64,000 nt of DNA from Caulobacter sp. (GCA_017745235.1 JAGHZU010000004.1:62001-126000), one strand, 5' to 3'. Shown: positions 26,160 through 37,485, counted from the stretch's first letter. Notes: generated by a model not told the origin, from the letters alone. Translations and numbers: made by a program.

Positions 26160-26771
26160 ATGAGTGCTGGCTTGCCCGGATCCGACCACAAGAAACTGGA
26201 AATCCTGACAGCCGCACGCGGCGTTTTCCTTCGGGAAGGTTATCCCGCCACCGGCATGGAAGTGGTGGCCCGCTCGGCCAGCGTCTCCACGGCCACGCTC
26301 TATGCTTACTTCCCCAGCAAGGCCAAGCTGTTCGAGGCCGTGGTGCATCACACGGTCCGCGACATGGGCGCGCCGGTTCGCCAAAGCGCCCACGCCTCGG
26401 GCGACGCCCGCTCGCGCCTGATGGCCCTGGCCTTGTCCTACGCGGACTTCCTGTCTCGCCCCGCCACCCGGGCGGTCTTCCGCCTGATGGCCACCGAGCG
26501 GCGGCGCTTTCCGGATTCCGCCGACCAGCTTCTGCGCCAGGCCCGGTCCGACGTCGGCGGCGCCGCCATCGCCCTGATCGGCGAGCTGTCCAAGGCCGGC
26601 GCTCTCAAGGTGAAGAAAGCCTCTTGGGCGGCGGGCCAGCTCCTGGGCATGCTCGAACACCCCACCTTGACCCTGGGCATCACCGCCGGGGACCACACCG
26701 AAGCGCGCCGGCCGCTGGACGACATCTGCGAAGACGCCGTGGAGACCTTCCTGGCCCGCTACGGCGGCTAG
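26160..26771 (+). CDS. TetR-family transcriptional regulator
   Basis: This 203-residue regulator has an N-terminal TetR helix-turn-helix (about residues 13-58: [20 protein letters not shown], then [20 protein letters not shown]) and a helical ligand-binding C-terminal domain of the AcrR_C/TetR_C type. The target is unknown: the flanking genes are on the opposite strand. It overlaps the 3' end of pdxH by 4 bp in a convergent arrangement. Confidence 0.9.
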   Translation: MSAGLPGSDHKKLEILTAARGVFLREGYPATGMEVVARSASVSTATLYAYFPSKAKLFEAVVHHTVRDMGAPVRQSAHASGDARSRLMALALSYADFLSRPATRAVFRLMATERRRFPDSADQLLRQARSDVGGAAIALIGELSKAGALKVKKASWAAGQLLGMLEHPTLTLGITAGDHTEARRPLDDICEDAVETFLARYGG

Positions 26772-27433
26772 GGAAACAGCCTCTTGGTCTCCCAGCCACC
26801 GTCGACGCGGTCGTAGACCAAGCGTTCGTGCAGGCGGAACGGCCGGTCACGCCAGAATTCGATGTATTGGGGAACGATCCGGTAGCCCGACCAATGGGGC
26901 GGCCGGGGCACCTTGCCCAAACCAAACTTCAGCGCCATCTCGGCCACCCGTCGTTCCAGCGCCAGGCGGTCTGGCAGCACCCGAGACTGGTCGCTGGCCC
27001 AGGCGCCCAGCTGGCTGTGGCGGGCCCGGCTGGCGAAATAGGCGTCGGCCTCGGCCGGCGTCACCGGCTCGACCACGCCGCGCACCCGCACCTGCCTGCG
27101 CAGCGACTTCCAATGGAACAGCAGGGCGGCCTTGGGATGGGCCGTCAACTCCACGCCCTTGGCGCTCTGGGTGTTGGTGTAGAAGACGAAACCCCGCTCA
27201 TCGACGCTCTTGAGCAGCACCATGCGCGAATCCGGCAGGCCGTCGTCGTCGACGGTGGAAACGGCCACGGCGTTGGGGTCGTTCGGCTCGGTCTTGCCGG
27301 CCTCGGCCAGCCATTCCTCGAAGAGGCGGATGGGATCGCCCTCGGGCAACAGCGGCGGCGGCGTGGCGGCGGCCACCTGGGCGGCGTAGTCGTCCTCGGA
27401 GGGTGAAGCGGGGATCAGCGGCGCGTCTGTCAT
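26768..27433 (-). CDS. pdxH: Pyridoxamine 5'-phosphate oxidase
   Basis: This FMN-dependent enzyme of 221 residues makes pyridoxal 5'-phosphate from PNP or PMP. Diagnostic blocks are [19 protein letters not shown] (FMN binding), [36 protein letters not shown], and the C-terminal PDXPH domain with [16 protein letters not shown] ending in RLFP. I start it at ATG 27433, where family similarity begins; the open frame runs a further 117 codons upstream across the divergent promoter region and is not coding there. Size is standard for PdxH. Confidence 0.95.
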   Translation of the reverse strand: MTDAPLIPASPSEDDYAAQVAAATPPPLLPEGDPIRLFEEWLAEAGKTEPNDPNAVAVSTVDDDGLPDSRMVLLKSVDERGFVFYTNTQSAKGVELTAHPKAALLFHWKSLRRQVRVRGVVEPVTPAEADAYFASRARHSQLGAWASDQSRVLPDRLALERRVAEMALKFGLGKVPRPPHWSGYRIVPQYIEFWRDRPFRLHERLVYDRVDGGWETKRLFP

Positions 27434-27530
27434 GACCTGGATATAGGGCGCCGATCGCCGGCGGGCCACGCTTGACGCGCACCGTCCCTCGCGCGCATCT
27501 GCGCCGCGAGATCGAAGGACCCCTCCCCCC

Positions 27531-27872
27531 ATGAAACTGAGCACCCGCGCCCGCCTGGCCTGGATTCCCCTGCTGCTGTGGTGCGCCGCCGGCCTGGCGA
27601 TCGGCTGGACTGAAGCCAGCAAGTGGAAGGGCGACGATTCCCAGGACTGGATGATCCTGGCGATCGGCGGCGCCTCGCTGTTCCTGGGCGGGGCCTGGAA
27701 CTTCTGGCGCCTGCGCCAGCGTGCGGTCGTGCGCGCCCGCGTGGAGGGACCCGATGTCGACGTGCCGATGACCTGGCACCGCAAGAGCGGCTCGTGGGCC
27801 GTGATCGCCTTCGCCGCCGGCGTGGTCGGGATCTTCGCCCTGGTCTGGCTGATCGGCGGGCGGATCCGCTAA
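27531..27872 (+). CDS. Small membrane protein, hypothetical
   Basis: This 113-residue protein has three predicted membrane segments (about 9-26, 40-58 and 88-108) and a basic loop ([14 protein letters not shown]) between the second and third. The fold order and short size resemble DUF3592-like or tight-adherence accessory membrane proteins, but I do not recognise it. Start at ATG 27531; the ribosome-binding site is weak (AAGGA 12 bp upstream). It is followed by the J-domain gene in the same orientation. Confidence 0.6.
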   Translation: MKLSTRARLAWIPLLLWCAAGLAIGWTEASKWKGDDSQDWMILAIGGASLFLGGAWNFWRLRQRAVVRARVEGPDVDVPMTWHRKSGSWAVIAFAAGVVGIFALVWLIGGRIR

Positions 27873-27919
27873 GTCTTAACTTAACGCCCCGTTGACCAAG
27901 TGGCGGCAGGGTCGGCGGC

Positions 27920-28621
27920 ATGACCGCCCGCACGCCCACCGACCTGACGCCCCAAGCCGCCCGAGCGCTTCTCGGCGTGGCTCCCGGCGCGGACGAGCGT
28001 GAACTGCGCGCCGCCTATCGCGAGGCGGCCAAGCGAGCCCATCCCGACCGCCCCGGCGGCGACGCGGCTCTGTTCCGCGACGTGCTGGCCGCCTATCGCC
28101 TGCTTCAGGACCTGCCTGCGCGCACCATCCACTTCCCGCCCGTGGTGGCCGAGCCCGCTCGCGTCGACCAGGCCACGCTGCGCATCGACGCGACCATGGC
28201 CTTTGGCGGCGGCACGCTGGACCTGGCGGTTGACGGCCGAAAGCTGCGACTGACCCTGCCCGCCGGTCTGCGCGAGCATGACAAGGTACGCGTCGAAGGC
28301 GTGCTGTTCCGCGTGGCTCTCGACACCGATCCAGACGCCCTGGTGCGCGGCGACGACCTGTGGCTGACCGCGCGCCTGGACGCCCGCTCGCGCGCCGAGG
28401 GCGGCCGCATCGAGGTGGCCACGGCCCTGGGTCCGCGCCTGGTGTGGATCTCGACCAAGGCCGCCGCCCGCGGTCTGGTCCGCCTGCCCGGCCAAGGCCT
28501 GCCGGCTCGCGGCAAGCATCGCCAGGGCGATCTCTTCCTGCGCCTGGAAACTGTCGGCGACGGCGCCGAAAGCGCCGCCCGCTCGCTGCTGAAGCGTTTC
28601 GCCGCCGCCTGGGCGGCCTAA
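27920..28621 (+). CDS. J-domain co-chaperone-like protein
   Basis: This 233-residue protein has an N-terminal J domain (about residues 10-62) with the HPD motif in AKRAHPDRPGG, which stimulates DnaK ATPase. The remaining part resembles the beta-rich DnaJ C-terminal substrate domain (DATMAFGGGTLDLAVDGRKL; later LVRLPGQGLPARGKHRQGDL, matching the RLxGxGxP...GDL pattern of DnaJ/CbpA). It lacks the zinc-finger and long G/F region of true DnaJ, so it is a CbpA-like or type III J protein. Confidence 0.85.
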   Translation: MTARTPTDLTPQAARALLGVAPGADERELRAAYREAAKRAHPDRPGGDAALFRDVLAAYRLLQDLPARTIHFPPVVAEPARVDQATLRIDATMAFGGGTLDLAVDGRKLRLTLPAGLREHDKVRVEGVLFRVALDTDPDALVRGDDLWLTARLDARSRAEGGRIEVATALGPRLVWISTKAAARGLVRLPGQGLPARGKHRQGDLFLRLETVGDGAESAARSLLKRFAAAWAA

Positions 28622-28671
28622 GGCCCTCCCTTTCTCCCTTGATTGCGACCGGCTTCGGCCAAAGAAAATAG

Positions 28672-28737
28672 ATCGTGCACGATTTGATTTCACATCACAC
28701 TCTTGATATTAAATCGTGCACGATTAAATCGTCCACA
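28672..28737. promoter_or_regulatory. Tandem OhrR-type operator palindromes upstream of ohr
   Basis: Two perfect palindromes, ATCGTGCACGAT (28672-28683) and AATCGTGCACGATT (28712-28725), have centres 41 bp apart, about four helical turns. A further half-site AAATCGTCCAC follows at 28727-28737. A TTGATTT...TATTAAA promoter-like pair lies between and overlaps them. The position just before ohr-ohrR makes OhrR the likely binder. Confidence 0.7.
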
Positions 28738-28761
28738 TCACACAACGCCGAGGAGGCACCC

Positions 28762-29178
28762 ATGACCACGCTCTATCAAACCCGCGCCACGGCCACCGGC
28801 GGCCGCGAAGGCAAGGCCCGCAGCGACGACGGCCTGCTGGATGTTCAATTGGCGATGCCCAAGTCGCTGGGCGGCAACGGCGCTGGCACCAATCCCGAAC
28901 AGCTCTTTGCGGCCGGCTACGCGGCCTGCTTCCAGAGCGCCATGGCCTTCGTCGCTCGCCAGCAGAAGATCGGCCTGACCGGCTCGACCGTGACGGGCGT
29001 CGTCGGCCTGGCCCCCCTGCCCGTCGGCTTCAAGCTGGAAGTGGCGCTGGAGGTCGAGACCCAGGGCCTGAGCCAGGAGGAAGCCGAGGCCCTGGTTGCG
29101 ACGGCGCACCAAGTCTGCCCCTATTCCAACGCCACGCGCGGAAACATCGACGTGGTCATCACCACCAAGGCGGCATGA
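28762..29178 (+). CDS. ohr: Organic hydroperoxide resistance protein (Ohr)
   Basis: This 138-residue Ohr/OsmC-family peroxidase reduces organic and fatty-acid hydroperoxides using dihydrolipoamide-type thiols. The redox cysteines are Cys56 (AAGYAACFQSAM) and Cys119 (VCPYSNATRGNI), and the catalytic Arg is in the N-terminal RATATGGREGKARSDDG region. GAGGAGG lies 5 bp before ATG 28762, and that start gives the normal family length. The stop overlaps the ohrR start (ATGA), so the pair is translationally coupled. Confidence 0.95.
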   Translation: MTTLYQTRATATGGREGKARSDDGLLDVQLAMPKSLGGNGAGTNPEQLFAAGYAACFQSAMAFVARQQKIGLTGSTVTGVVGLAPLPVGFKLEVALEVETQGLSQEEAEALVATAHQVCPYSNATRGNIDVVITTKAA

Positions 29179-29633
29179 ACCAGAAGACTCCATCCACGCC
29201 CACGGCGGCGAACGACACGGTCGAGGCCTTGCGCCTCGACCGTCAGCTCTGCTTCGCCCTCTACGGCGCGGCCAATCGCGTGACGCGGCTCTACCGGCCG
29301 CTGCTCGAGGCGCTGGGACTGACCTATCCACAGTACCTGGCCATGCTGGTCCTGTGGGAGGCCAGCCCGCGCACGGTCGGCGCGCTGGGCGAGGCCCTGG
29401 ACCTGGAGTCCAGCACCCTGACGCCCCTGCTCAAGCGGCTGGAGGCCCAGGGACTGGTCGAGCGCAAGCGCGACCCCGACGACGAGCGGCGCGTGATCGT
29501 GGCCCTGACAAGCACAGGCTTGGCCCTGCGCGAGCAGGCCCGGCGCGTGCCTGAACAACTGCTTTGCCGGCTGGACCTTCCGCTGGAGGAACTGGGCGAC
29601 CTGCGCGAGCGGCTCAAGACCCTCGCGGTCTAG
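29175..29633 (+). CDS. ohrR: OhrR, MarR-family organic peroxide sensor (2-Cys type)
   Basis: This 152-residue winged-helix regulator represses ohr and is released on oxidation by organic peroxides. The sensing Cys is Cys26 in LDRQLCFALY, and Cys131 (QLLCRLDL) lies 105 residues on, the same spacing as the Cys22/Cys127 disulfide pair of Xanthomonas OhrR, so it should be a 2-Cys sensor. The wing is RKRDPDDERRVIVALT. It overlaps ohr by 4 bp, giving autoregulation through the upstream palindromes. Its 3' end overlaps a small opposite-strand gene by 20 bp. Confidence 0.94.
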   Translation: MNQKTPSTPTAANDTVEALRLDRQLCFALYGAANRVTRLYRPLLEALGLTYPQYLAMLVLWEASPRTVGALGEALDLESSTLTPLLKRLEAQGLVERKRDPDDERRVIVALTSTGLALREQARRVPEQLLCRLDLPLEELGDLRERLKTLAV

Positions 29634-29829
29634 GCTCGGCGCTTTCCTCGTCCCCGAGCCGATAAGGGCCGACCGGCGGCAGGCAATCCACCAGGATCCG
29701 GGCCGTCAGCTCCGGGTCGGTGGCGATGGTCGGCGGCTCGCCGAACACCGCCTCCCATAGGCCCGACAATTCCTGGCGCTCGTGCTTGGACAAAGGACCC
29801 TCCTGGTTGGAGAATTCCTTGTCGGCCAA
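29614..29829 (-). CDS. Small hypothetical protein
   Basis: This 71-codon frame encodes an acidic soluble peptide, with LSKHERQELSGLWEAVFGEP followed by PTIATDPELTARILVDCLPP. The composition is protein-like, with high third-position GC. The only start at the 5' end is TTG, without an evident ribosome-binding site, so the N-terminus is uncertain. The 3' end overlaps ohrR by 20 bp on the opposite strand. No family recognised. Confidence 0.45.
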   Translation of the reverse strand: MADKEFSNQEGPLSKHERQELSGLWEAVFGEPPTIATDPELTARILVDCLPPVGPYRLGDEESAEPRPRGS

Positions 29830-29969
29830 GGCAGTTGCTGGTTAACGCAAGGCTTTTTGCGGCTCAGTTTCCACCGATCGCCAGGTCGAAGGGCGTCGCT
29901 GGCAGGCCCGCCGCTGGGCGTTGCCTACGCCAGCCCAGCCGGTGCTCCGTCACACGGGTACAATGGAGC

Positions 29970-29997
29970 ACGCCCTCCCGGCTGACCGGGAGGGCGT
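29970..29997 (-). terminator. Hairpin downstream of GH3 gene
   Basis: A perfect 12-bp stem (ACGCCCTCCCGG / CCGGGAGGGCGT) with a CTGA loop lies 10 bp past the GH3 stop on the minus strand. There is no strong U-tract, so it may act as an mRNA 3' stabiliser or a weak terminator. Confidence 0.6.
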
Positions 29998-30007
29998 CTG
30001 GCAGGCC

Positions 30008-32461
<2,454 letters not shown>

Positions 32462-32797
32462 ACTCCCCAATATCCTCTTCTTTATGCCGACAACGCTGTC
32501 AGCTTAACGGCGAAGCCGCCTCTAGCATCCTGGTACCGGTATCTAAAAGCTCGACGATGATGCATACACGCTCTAAATTGTGTGACAAATAGTAAGAACG
32601 ATAGGGAGGAAAAAAGTGGGAACGCGACGACCTTCGCCGCCGCCATGCGCCCAGGCGGCGCCACTCCCACCGACCTCATCGCCAACAGGAAAATAGTCAA
32701 GCAGGCGACAGCCTGACCCGCAAGCTCGCGCCCGGCGGCTGCGCGACGGCCCGCTCGCCCGCCGCCGAGACACCCGCTCGATACGCAAGGATCGTCC
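32462..32797. other. Divergent promoter region between GH3 and GH29 genes
   Basis: 336 bp without a gene. The part near the GH3 start is AT-richer and holds a LacI-like palindrome (32531-32544). The GH29-proximal half is GC-rich with no recognisable motif. Confidence 0.5.
32531..32544. promoter_or_regulatory. LacI-like operator TGGTACCGGTATCT
   Basis: The site matches the TGGTACCGGTACCA form typical of LacI/GalR operators at 12 of 14 positions with a central CG. It is 70 bp upstream of the GH3 start. No LacI gene is in the window. Confidence 0.4.
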
Positions 32798-34423
32798 ATG
32801 AACTTCAATCGTCGTGATCTGCTGAGCCTGGGCGCCGGCGCGGCCGCCGCCTCTGCCGCTCCCGCCTTCGCCGCGCCCGAAGGCGGCTTCCAGCCCACCT
32901 GGGAATCCCTGGCGGTCGGCTATCAGGTCCCGGACTGGTTCCGCGACGCCAAGCTCGGCATCTGGTCGCACTGGGGCCCGCAGTGCGTGCCGGAATTCGG
33001 CGACTGGTACGGCCGCCAGATGTACCAACAGGGCAACCCCGTCTACGAGCACCACGTCAAGACGTACGGCCACCCGACCCGGTTCGGCTTCATGGAGCTG
33101 ATCGACCGCTGGAAGGCCGACCGTTGGGATCCGGAAGGCCTGATGAAGAAGTACCAGGCCGCCGGGGCCCGCTACTTCATGTCGATGGCTAACCACCACG
33201 ACAACCTGGACAACTTCGCCAGCCGCCACCACGCCTGGAACACCCTGCGCGTGGGCCCCAAGCGCGATATCGTGGGCACCTGGGCCAAGGTTGCGCGCGA
33301 GCATGGCATGAAGTTCGCCGTGTCGAACCACGCCGCCCACGCCTGGCATTGGTGGCAGACGGCCTACGGCTACGACGCCGAGGGCCCGCTGAAAGGTCGG
33401 CGTTATGACGCCTTCAACCTCACCAAGGCCGACGGCAAGGGCAAATGGTGGCAGGGCCTGGACCCGCAGGCGCTCTATACCGGCCGCAACATGGTCATCC
33501 CAGACGGGATCGACAGCATCGCCGCCGCCAACGCCTGGCACGACCAGCATGACGGCGAATGGATCGAGACGCCGCCGCCGAACAATCCGGCGTTCACCCG
33601 CAACTGGCTGGCCCGCCAGAACGACCTGGTCGACCGCTATCGGCCCGACATGGTCTATTTCGACAACTACGGCCTGCCGCTGGGCTGGGCCGGCCTGTCG
33701 GCCACCGCCCACTACTACAACCAGGCCCGCGCCTGGCATGGCGCGACCAACGTGGTGGTGACGGGCAAGAAGCTGAACGATCTCCAGCGCCGGGGCATCG
33801 TCGAGGACGTCGAGCGCGGCTTCTCCGATCGTCTGCGATCTCAGCCCTGGCAAACCGACACTTGCATCGGCAGCTGGCACTACGACCGCGGCCTCTACGA
33901 GCGCAACGGCTACAAGAGCGCCCAGGAGGTGATCCAGCGCCTGATCGACGTGGTCAGCAAGAACGGTTGCCTGATGGTCTCCATCCCCCAGCGCGGCGAC
34001 GGCACGATCGACGACCGGGAAGAGAAGGTGCTGGAAGGCATGGCCGGCTGGATCGCGGTCAACGGCCCGGCGATCTACGCCTCGCGCCCCTGGCGGATCT
34101 ACGGCGAGGGCCCGACCCGCTTCGTCGAAGGCATGCAGAACGAGGGGATGGCCAAGCCCTTCGAGGCCGGCGACATCCGCTTCGTCACCAAGGCCGGCGA
34201 CCTCTACGCCCTGCCGCTGCTATGGCCGGAGGGCGACCTCGCGATCCAGAGCCTGGCGACCTCCGGACCGACCAGCGCCGGCGAGGTGCGCCGCGTGGAG
34301 TTGCTGGGCTCGCCCGAGCCCCTGGCTTTCGCCCGCGACGACAAGGGCCTGCGGATCAAGTTGCCCGGCGCGCGGCCGACCTTCACGCCGGTGGTGAAGA
34401 TCTCCGGTCCGGGGCTTGTCTAA
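32798..34423 (+). CDS. Glycoside hydrolase family 29, alpha-L-fucosidase-like, exported (Tat-type leader)
   Basis: This 541-residue enzyme begins with a twin-arginine type leader (MNFNRRDLLSLGAGAAAASA, cleaved after AFA). The catalytic domain shows the GH29 N-terminal block WFRDAKLGIWSHWGPQCVPE, the SNHAAHAWHWW region and the nucleophile strand DMVYFDNYGLP. A C-terminal beta-sandwich follows. GH29 enzymes release alpha-linked L-fucose from plant or host glycans. AAGGA stands 6 bp before the ATG. With the divergent GH3 gene it suggests breakdown of fucosylated plant polysaccharide such as xyloglucan. Confidence 0.88.
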   Translation: MNFNRRDLLSLGAGAAAASAAPAFAAPEGGFQPTWESLAVGYQVPDWFRDAKLGIWSHWGPQCVPEFGDWYGRQMYQQGNPVYEHHVKTYGHPTRFGFMELIDRWKADRWDPEGLMKKYQAAGARYFMSMANHHDNLDNFASRHHAWNTLRVGPKRDIVGTWAKVAREHGMKFAVSNHAAHAWHWWQTAYGYDAEGPLKGRRYDAFNLTKADGKGKWWQGLDPQALYTGRNMVIPDGIDSIAAANAWHDQHDGEWIETPPPNNPAFTRNWLARQNDLVDRYRPDMVYFDNYGLPLGWAGLSATAHYYNQARAWHGATNVVVTGKKLNDLQRRGIVEDVERGFSDRLRSQPWQTDTCIGSWHYDRGLYERNGYKSAQEVIQRLIDVVSKNGCLMVSIPQRGDGTIDDREEKVLEGMAGWIAVNGPAIYASRPWRIYGEGPTRFVEGMQNEGMAKPFEAGDIRFVTKAGDLYALPLLWPEGDLAIQSLATSGPTSAGEVRRVELLGSPEPLAFARDDKGLRIKLPGARPTFTPVVKISGPGLV

Positions 34424-34490
34424 GCCCCAGCCCGCTCGCGATTGACGTCCTTTAGGGCAGCCTCCCAGACTGTCGGAAAAGGGAAACGCC

Positions 34491-35252
34491 ATGACCAATC
34501 TCTCCGGCCGCACCGTTCTGATCACCGGCGCCTCGTCGGGCATTGGAGCCAATCTCGCCCGCGCCGCCGCCAAAGCCGGGGCCAAGGTGGCCGCCGCCGC
34601 GCGCCGGGCCGACAAGCTGGCCGCGCTGGTCGATGAGATCGCAGTCGCGGGCGGCGTGGCCCAAGCCTTCTCCATGGATGTCGAGGACGAGGCGTCGATC
34701 ATCGCCGGTTATGACGCCATCGAGGCCGCGTTCGGCGCGCCGGACTCCGTGATCGCCAACGCCGGCATCAACATCGAAGGCTCGGCGCTCGACATCGCCA
34801 CCGAGGATTTCGACAAGGTGCTGGGCGTCAACACGCGCGGCGTCTTTCTCACCGCCCGGGAAGGCGCCCGACGGATGATCAGAGCCGGCGGCGTCGACAG
34901 CCAACGGGGGCGGATCCTGCTGGTGGCCTCGATCGGCGCGCACAAGGTGCTGCCCGGCCTGACCGCCTACGCCACGTCCAAGGCCGCCACCGCCCACATG
35001 GGCAAGAGCCTGGCCCGCGAGTGGGCGCGCAAGGGGATCAACGTCAACGTCCTGTGCCCCGGCTACATCCAGACCGAATTGAACGACGAGTGGTTCGAAA
35101 GCGACGGCGGCCGCAAGCTGGTCGCGAGCTTCCCGCGCAAGCGCCTGATGGAGACCGGCGACCTGGACGCCATGGCCCTCTACCTGTGCTCGGACGAAGC
35201 GCGGGCCGTGACCGGTTCGGTGTTCACTGTCGACGACGGCCAGTCGCTCTAG
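34491..35252 (+). CDS. Short-chain dehydrogenase/reductase (SDR)
   Basis: This 253-residue classical SDR has TGASSGIG (12-19), ANAG (89-92), catalytic Ser147 in VASIGAHKV and Tyr160/Lys164 in YATSK. The Arg-rich region after beta-2 (AAARRADKL) suggests NADP(H). It follows the GH29 gene by 67 bp and may act in sugar metabolism, but the substrate is not set by sequence. Its 3' end overlaps hutC by 4 bp convergently. Confidence 0.87.
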   Translation: MTNLSGRTVLITGASSGIGANLARAAAKAGAKVAAAARRADKLAALVDEIAVAGGVAQAFSMDVEDEASIIAGYDAIEAAFGAPDSVIANAGINIEGSALDIATEDFDKVLGVNTRGVFLTAREGARRMIRAGGVDSQRGRILLVASIGAHKVLPGLTAYATSKAATAHMGKSLAREWARKGINVNVLCPGYIQTELNDEWFESDGGRKLVASFPRKRLMETGDLDAMALYLCSDEARAVTGSVFTVDDGQSL

Positions 35253-35959
35253 CGAGCGGGACCGAACCTCGCCACCAGGTCGTAGGCCTCGCCCGGGAAC
35301 AGCTGGCGCACCCAGGTGACCGGTTCGCCCGCCCGCCAGGTGCGGCGCTCGACCGCCAGCAGGGCCGCGCCCTCGTCCAGGGCCAGCAGCCGCGCCGCCT
35401 CGGGCTCGGCCCCCACCGCGCTGATGCGGTTCTCGGCCTCGGTCCAAGGCACGTGGTGCAGCAGCCAGGCCCCAGGCGGCTCGGACGCGAAGTCAGCGTC
35501 GGCCGCCTCGGGCACGGCCGCTAGGGCGATAAGCCGATCCTCCAGGGCGAACGGCCGGCCGGCGGCGACGTGCAGGCCGCGAAAGACCAGCAGGTCTTGC
35601 CCCCGGGCCAACTCAGCCTCTTCGTCGCTTTCGGCCGCGCGCCGTCCCTCGTCCAGCATGACGAAGGCGTAGGTCTCGCCGCGCGCCAGCACCTGAGCCT
35701 GGATGTCCGGGATATCGAGAACGGCCGAGTGCACGCGCGGCCGGGCGACGAACGAGCCCGCCCGGCGGCGGCGCACGATGAGCCCGGCCTCGGCCAGGGC
35801 CGACATGGCCTTGTTCACCGTCATGCGCGAGCAGCCGTATTGCGCCATCAACTCGGCTTCGGACGGCGCCTTGTGGCCCGGCGGCCAGACGCCCGAGCGG
35901 ATCAGGCCCTCGATCTCGTCGCGTATGCGCTGGGAGAGGGTCGTCTGGGGCGCGCTCAC
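35249..35959 (-). CDS. hutC: HutC, GntR-family histidine utilisation repressor
   Basis: This 236-residue regulator has an N-terminal GntR winged helix (PSEAELMAQYGCSRMTVNKA, about 30-55) and a C-terminal UTRA ligand domain of the HutC type (VFRGLHVAAGRPFALEDRLI; ending in WVRQLFPGEAYDLVARFGP). Family members bind urocanate and derepress hut genes. It overlaps the hutF stop by 4 bp (ATGA), so hutF-hutC are one transcript. The likely operator is the 18-bp near-palindrome at 37421-37438 between hutF and hutI. Confidence 0.93.
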   Translation of the reverse strand: MSAPQTTLSQRIRDEIEGLIRSGVWPPGHKAPSEAELMAQYGCSRMTVNKAMSALAEAGLIVRRRRAGSFVARPRVHSAVLDIPDIQAQVLARGETYAFVMLDEGRRAAESDEEAELARGQDLLVFRGLHVAAGRPFALEDRLIALAAVPEAADADFASEPPGAWLLHHVPWTEAENRISAVGAEPEAARLLALDEGAALLAVERRTWRAGEPVTWVRQLFPGEAYDLVARFGPAR

Positions 35960-37398
35960 GCCAGGATACTCCGCAGCGCGGCGGCGTAGCGGCTCCGGAT
36001 CGCCTCGCGGGCGTGGTGGCGTCCGCCGGCCACCACTTGCCGCCCCTGTCGCCAGACGCCATCGATCGCTCCGTGGCGGCCGGCGAAGACCAGGCTGTCC
36101 AGCAGCGCGTCGCCGTCGCGGCCGACCATGGCCGGATGCGCGCGATCCAGGGTGACGAGGTCGGCCGGACGCCCGCGACGCAGGCCGCCCGCCACGCCCA
36201 GGGCCTGGGCGCCGCCCGAGACGGCCGCTCTATAAAGGTCGCCGCCTGTCGAGCCCGTCCCCTTCGCCAGCACGTTGCGCGCGCGCCGCGTCAGCCGCTG
36301 GCCGTACTCTAGCACCCGCAGTTCCTCGGCCGCATCGATCAGCACGTTGGAGTCCGAGCCGATCCCAAACGCGCCGCCGGCGGCCAGGTAGTCGGTGGCC
36401 GGGAACAGGCCATCGCCGAGGTTGGCCTCAGTGACCGGGCACAGGCCCGCCACCGCACCGCTCTTGGCCAGCCGCTCGGTCTCCGTGGCGTTCATGTGGG
36501 TGGCGTGGACCAGGCACCAACGCTTGTCGACCGGGGCGTTGTTCATCAGCCAGCGCACCGGCCGCGCGCCCGTGGCGGCCAGGCAGTCATCGACCTCCTT
36601 GGTCTGCTCGGCGATGTGGATGTGGATCGGGTTGACGCCGGCCAGAGGGACGATGGCCGTTAGCTCCTCGGCCGTGACGGCGCGCAGGCTGTGGGGCGCG
36701 ATCCCCACCACCGCATCGGGCAATCCCGCGACGGCGGCGCGACTGGCCTCCAGCAGCCGGGCATAGGCGTCGACGTCGTGGATGAAGCGCTTCTGGCCCT
36801 CTCCCGGCGAAGCCCCGCCGAAGCCGGCATGGGCGTAGAACACCGGCAGCAGGGTCAGGCCGATCCCCGTGGCCTGAGCTGCCGCCGCGATCCGCGCGCC
36901 CATTTCGGCGGGATTGGCATAGGGTGTCCCGTCTCGGTCGTGGTGCAGGTAGTGGAACTCGCCCACCCGTGTGAAGCCGCTTTCCAGCATCTCGACATAG
37001 GCCAGGGCCGCGATGGCCTCGACCTCGTCGGGACCCAGCCGGCCCACGAAGCGGTACATCAGCTCGCGCCAGGTCCAGAAGCTGTCGTCGGTGGGACCCT
37101 TCGCCTCGGTGAGGCCAGCCATGGCCCGCTGGAAGGCGTGGCTGTGCAGGTTGGGCAGACCAGGCAGAACGGGACCATGCGCCGTCTCGTCGGCCTGGCG
37201 CGGCGTGTCGGTGTCGATCCGCGCGATCATGCCGTCGGCCAGGGTCAGCCGCACGTTCCGCGCCCAGTCATCGGCCAGCAGCGCCTGCTCGAACCACAAG
37301 CGCTGGGGCTGAGACGGCGCGGCCGCAGGCTCACCGACAGGCGGCTCGTAGGCGGGCGCATCCTGAATCGGTTCGGGCGGAATCTCGGCGTCGGTCAC
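35956..37398 (-). CDS. hutF: Formimidoylglutamate deiminase
   Basis: This 480-residue amidohydrolase converts N-formimino-L-glutamate to N-formyl-L-glutamate and ammonia, the fourth step of the five-step hut pathway. It shows the metal motif LHSHAFQRAM, the IHIAEQTKEVDDC block and LVHATHMN, with the metal Asp in GSDSNVLID. I start at GTG 37398; the first 32 residues (Pro/Glu-rich) exceed the family's usual N-terminus at LWFEQALL, so a shorter start is possible. It is divergent from hutI. The presence of HutF together with HutG shows the two-enzyme route to glutamate rather than HutE/formiminotransferase. Confidence 0.93.
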   Translation of the reverse strand: MTDAEIPPEPIQDAPAYEPPVGEPAAAPSQPQRLWFEQALLADDWARNVRLTLADGMIARIDTDTPRQADETAHGPVLPGLPNLHSHAFQRAMAGLTEAKGPTDDSFWTWRELMYRFVGRLGPDEVEAIAALAYVEMLESGFTRVGEFHYLHHDRDGTPYANPAEMGARIAAAAQATGIGLTLLPVFYAHAGFGGASPGEGQKRFIHDVDAYARLLEASRAAVAGLPDAVVGIAPHSLRAVTAEELTAIVPLAGVNPIHIHIAEQTKEVDDCLAATGARPVRWLMNNAPVDKRWCLVHATHMNATETERLAKSGAVAGLCPVTEANLGDGLFPATDYLAAGGAFGIGSDSNVLIDAAEELRVLEYGQRLTRRARNVLAKGTGSTGGDLYRAAVSGGAQALGVAGGLRRGRPADLVTLDRAHPAMVGRDGDALLDSLVFAGRHGAIDGVWRQGRQVVAGGRHHAREAIRSRYAAALRSILA

Positions 37399-37420
37399 TG
37401 GACAACTCTCATGGCGCGCG

Positions 37421-37438
37421 AATATGTCTATACATATT
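37421..37438. promoter_or_regulatory. Candidate HutC operator AATATGTCTATACATATT
   Basis: An 18-bp inverted repeat with a single mismatched pair lies in the 87-bp divergent hutF/hutI gap. The core ATGTCTATACAT fits the TGTATATACA-like sites bound by HutC in other proteobacteria. It is placed to control both transcripts. Confidence 0.7.
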
Positions 37439-37485
37439 GAACCCGGCGGCAAGGCCGGCCGGATGGATTCGGGGAGGCCCAGCCT

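Noticed and set aside
27434..27784. In-frame extension upstream of pdxH
   Set aside because: It covers the divergent promoter and the neighbouring gene; PdxH family similarity begins at ATG 27433.
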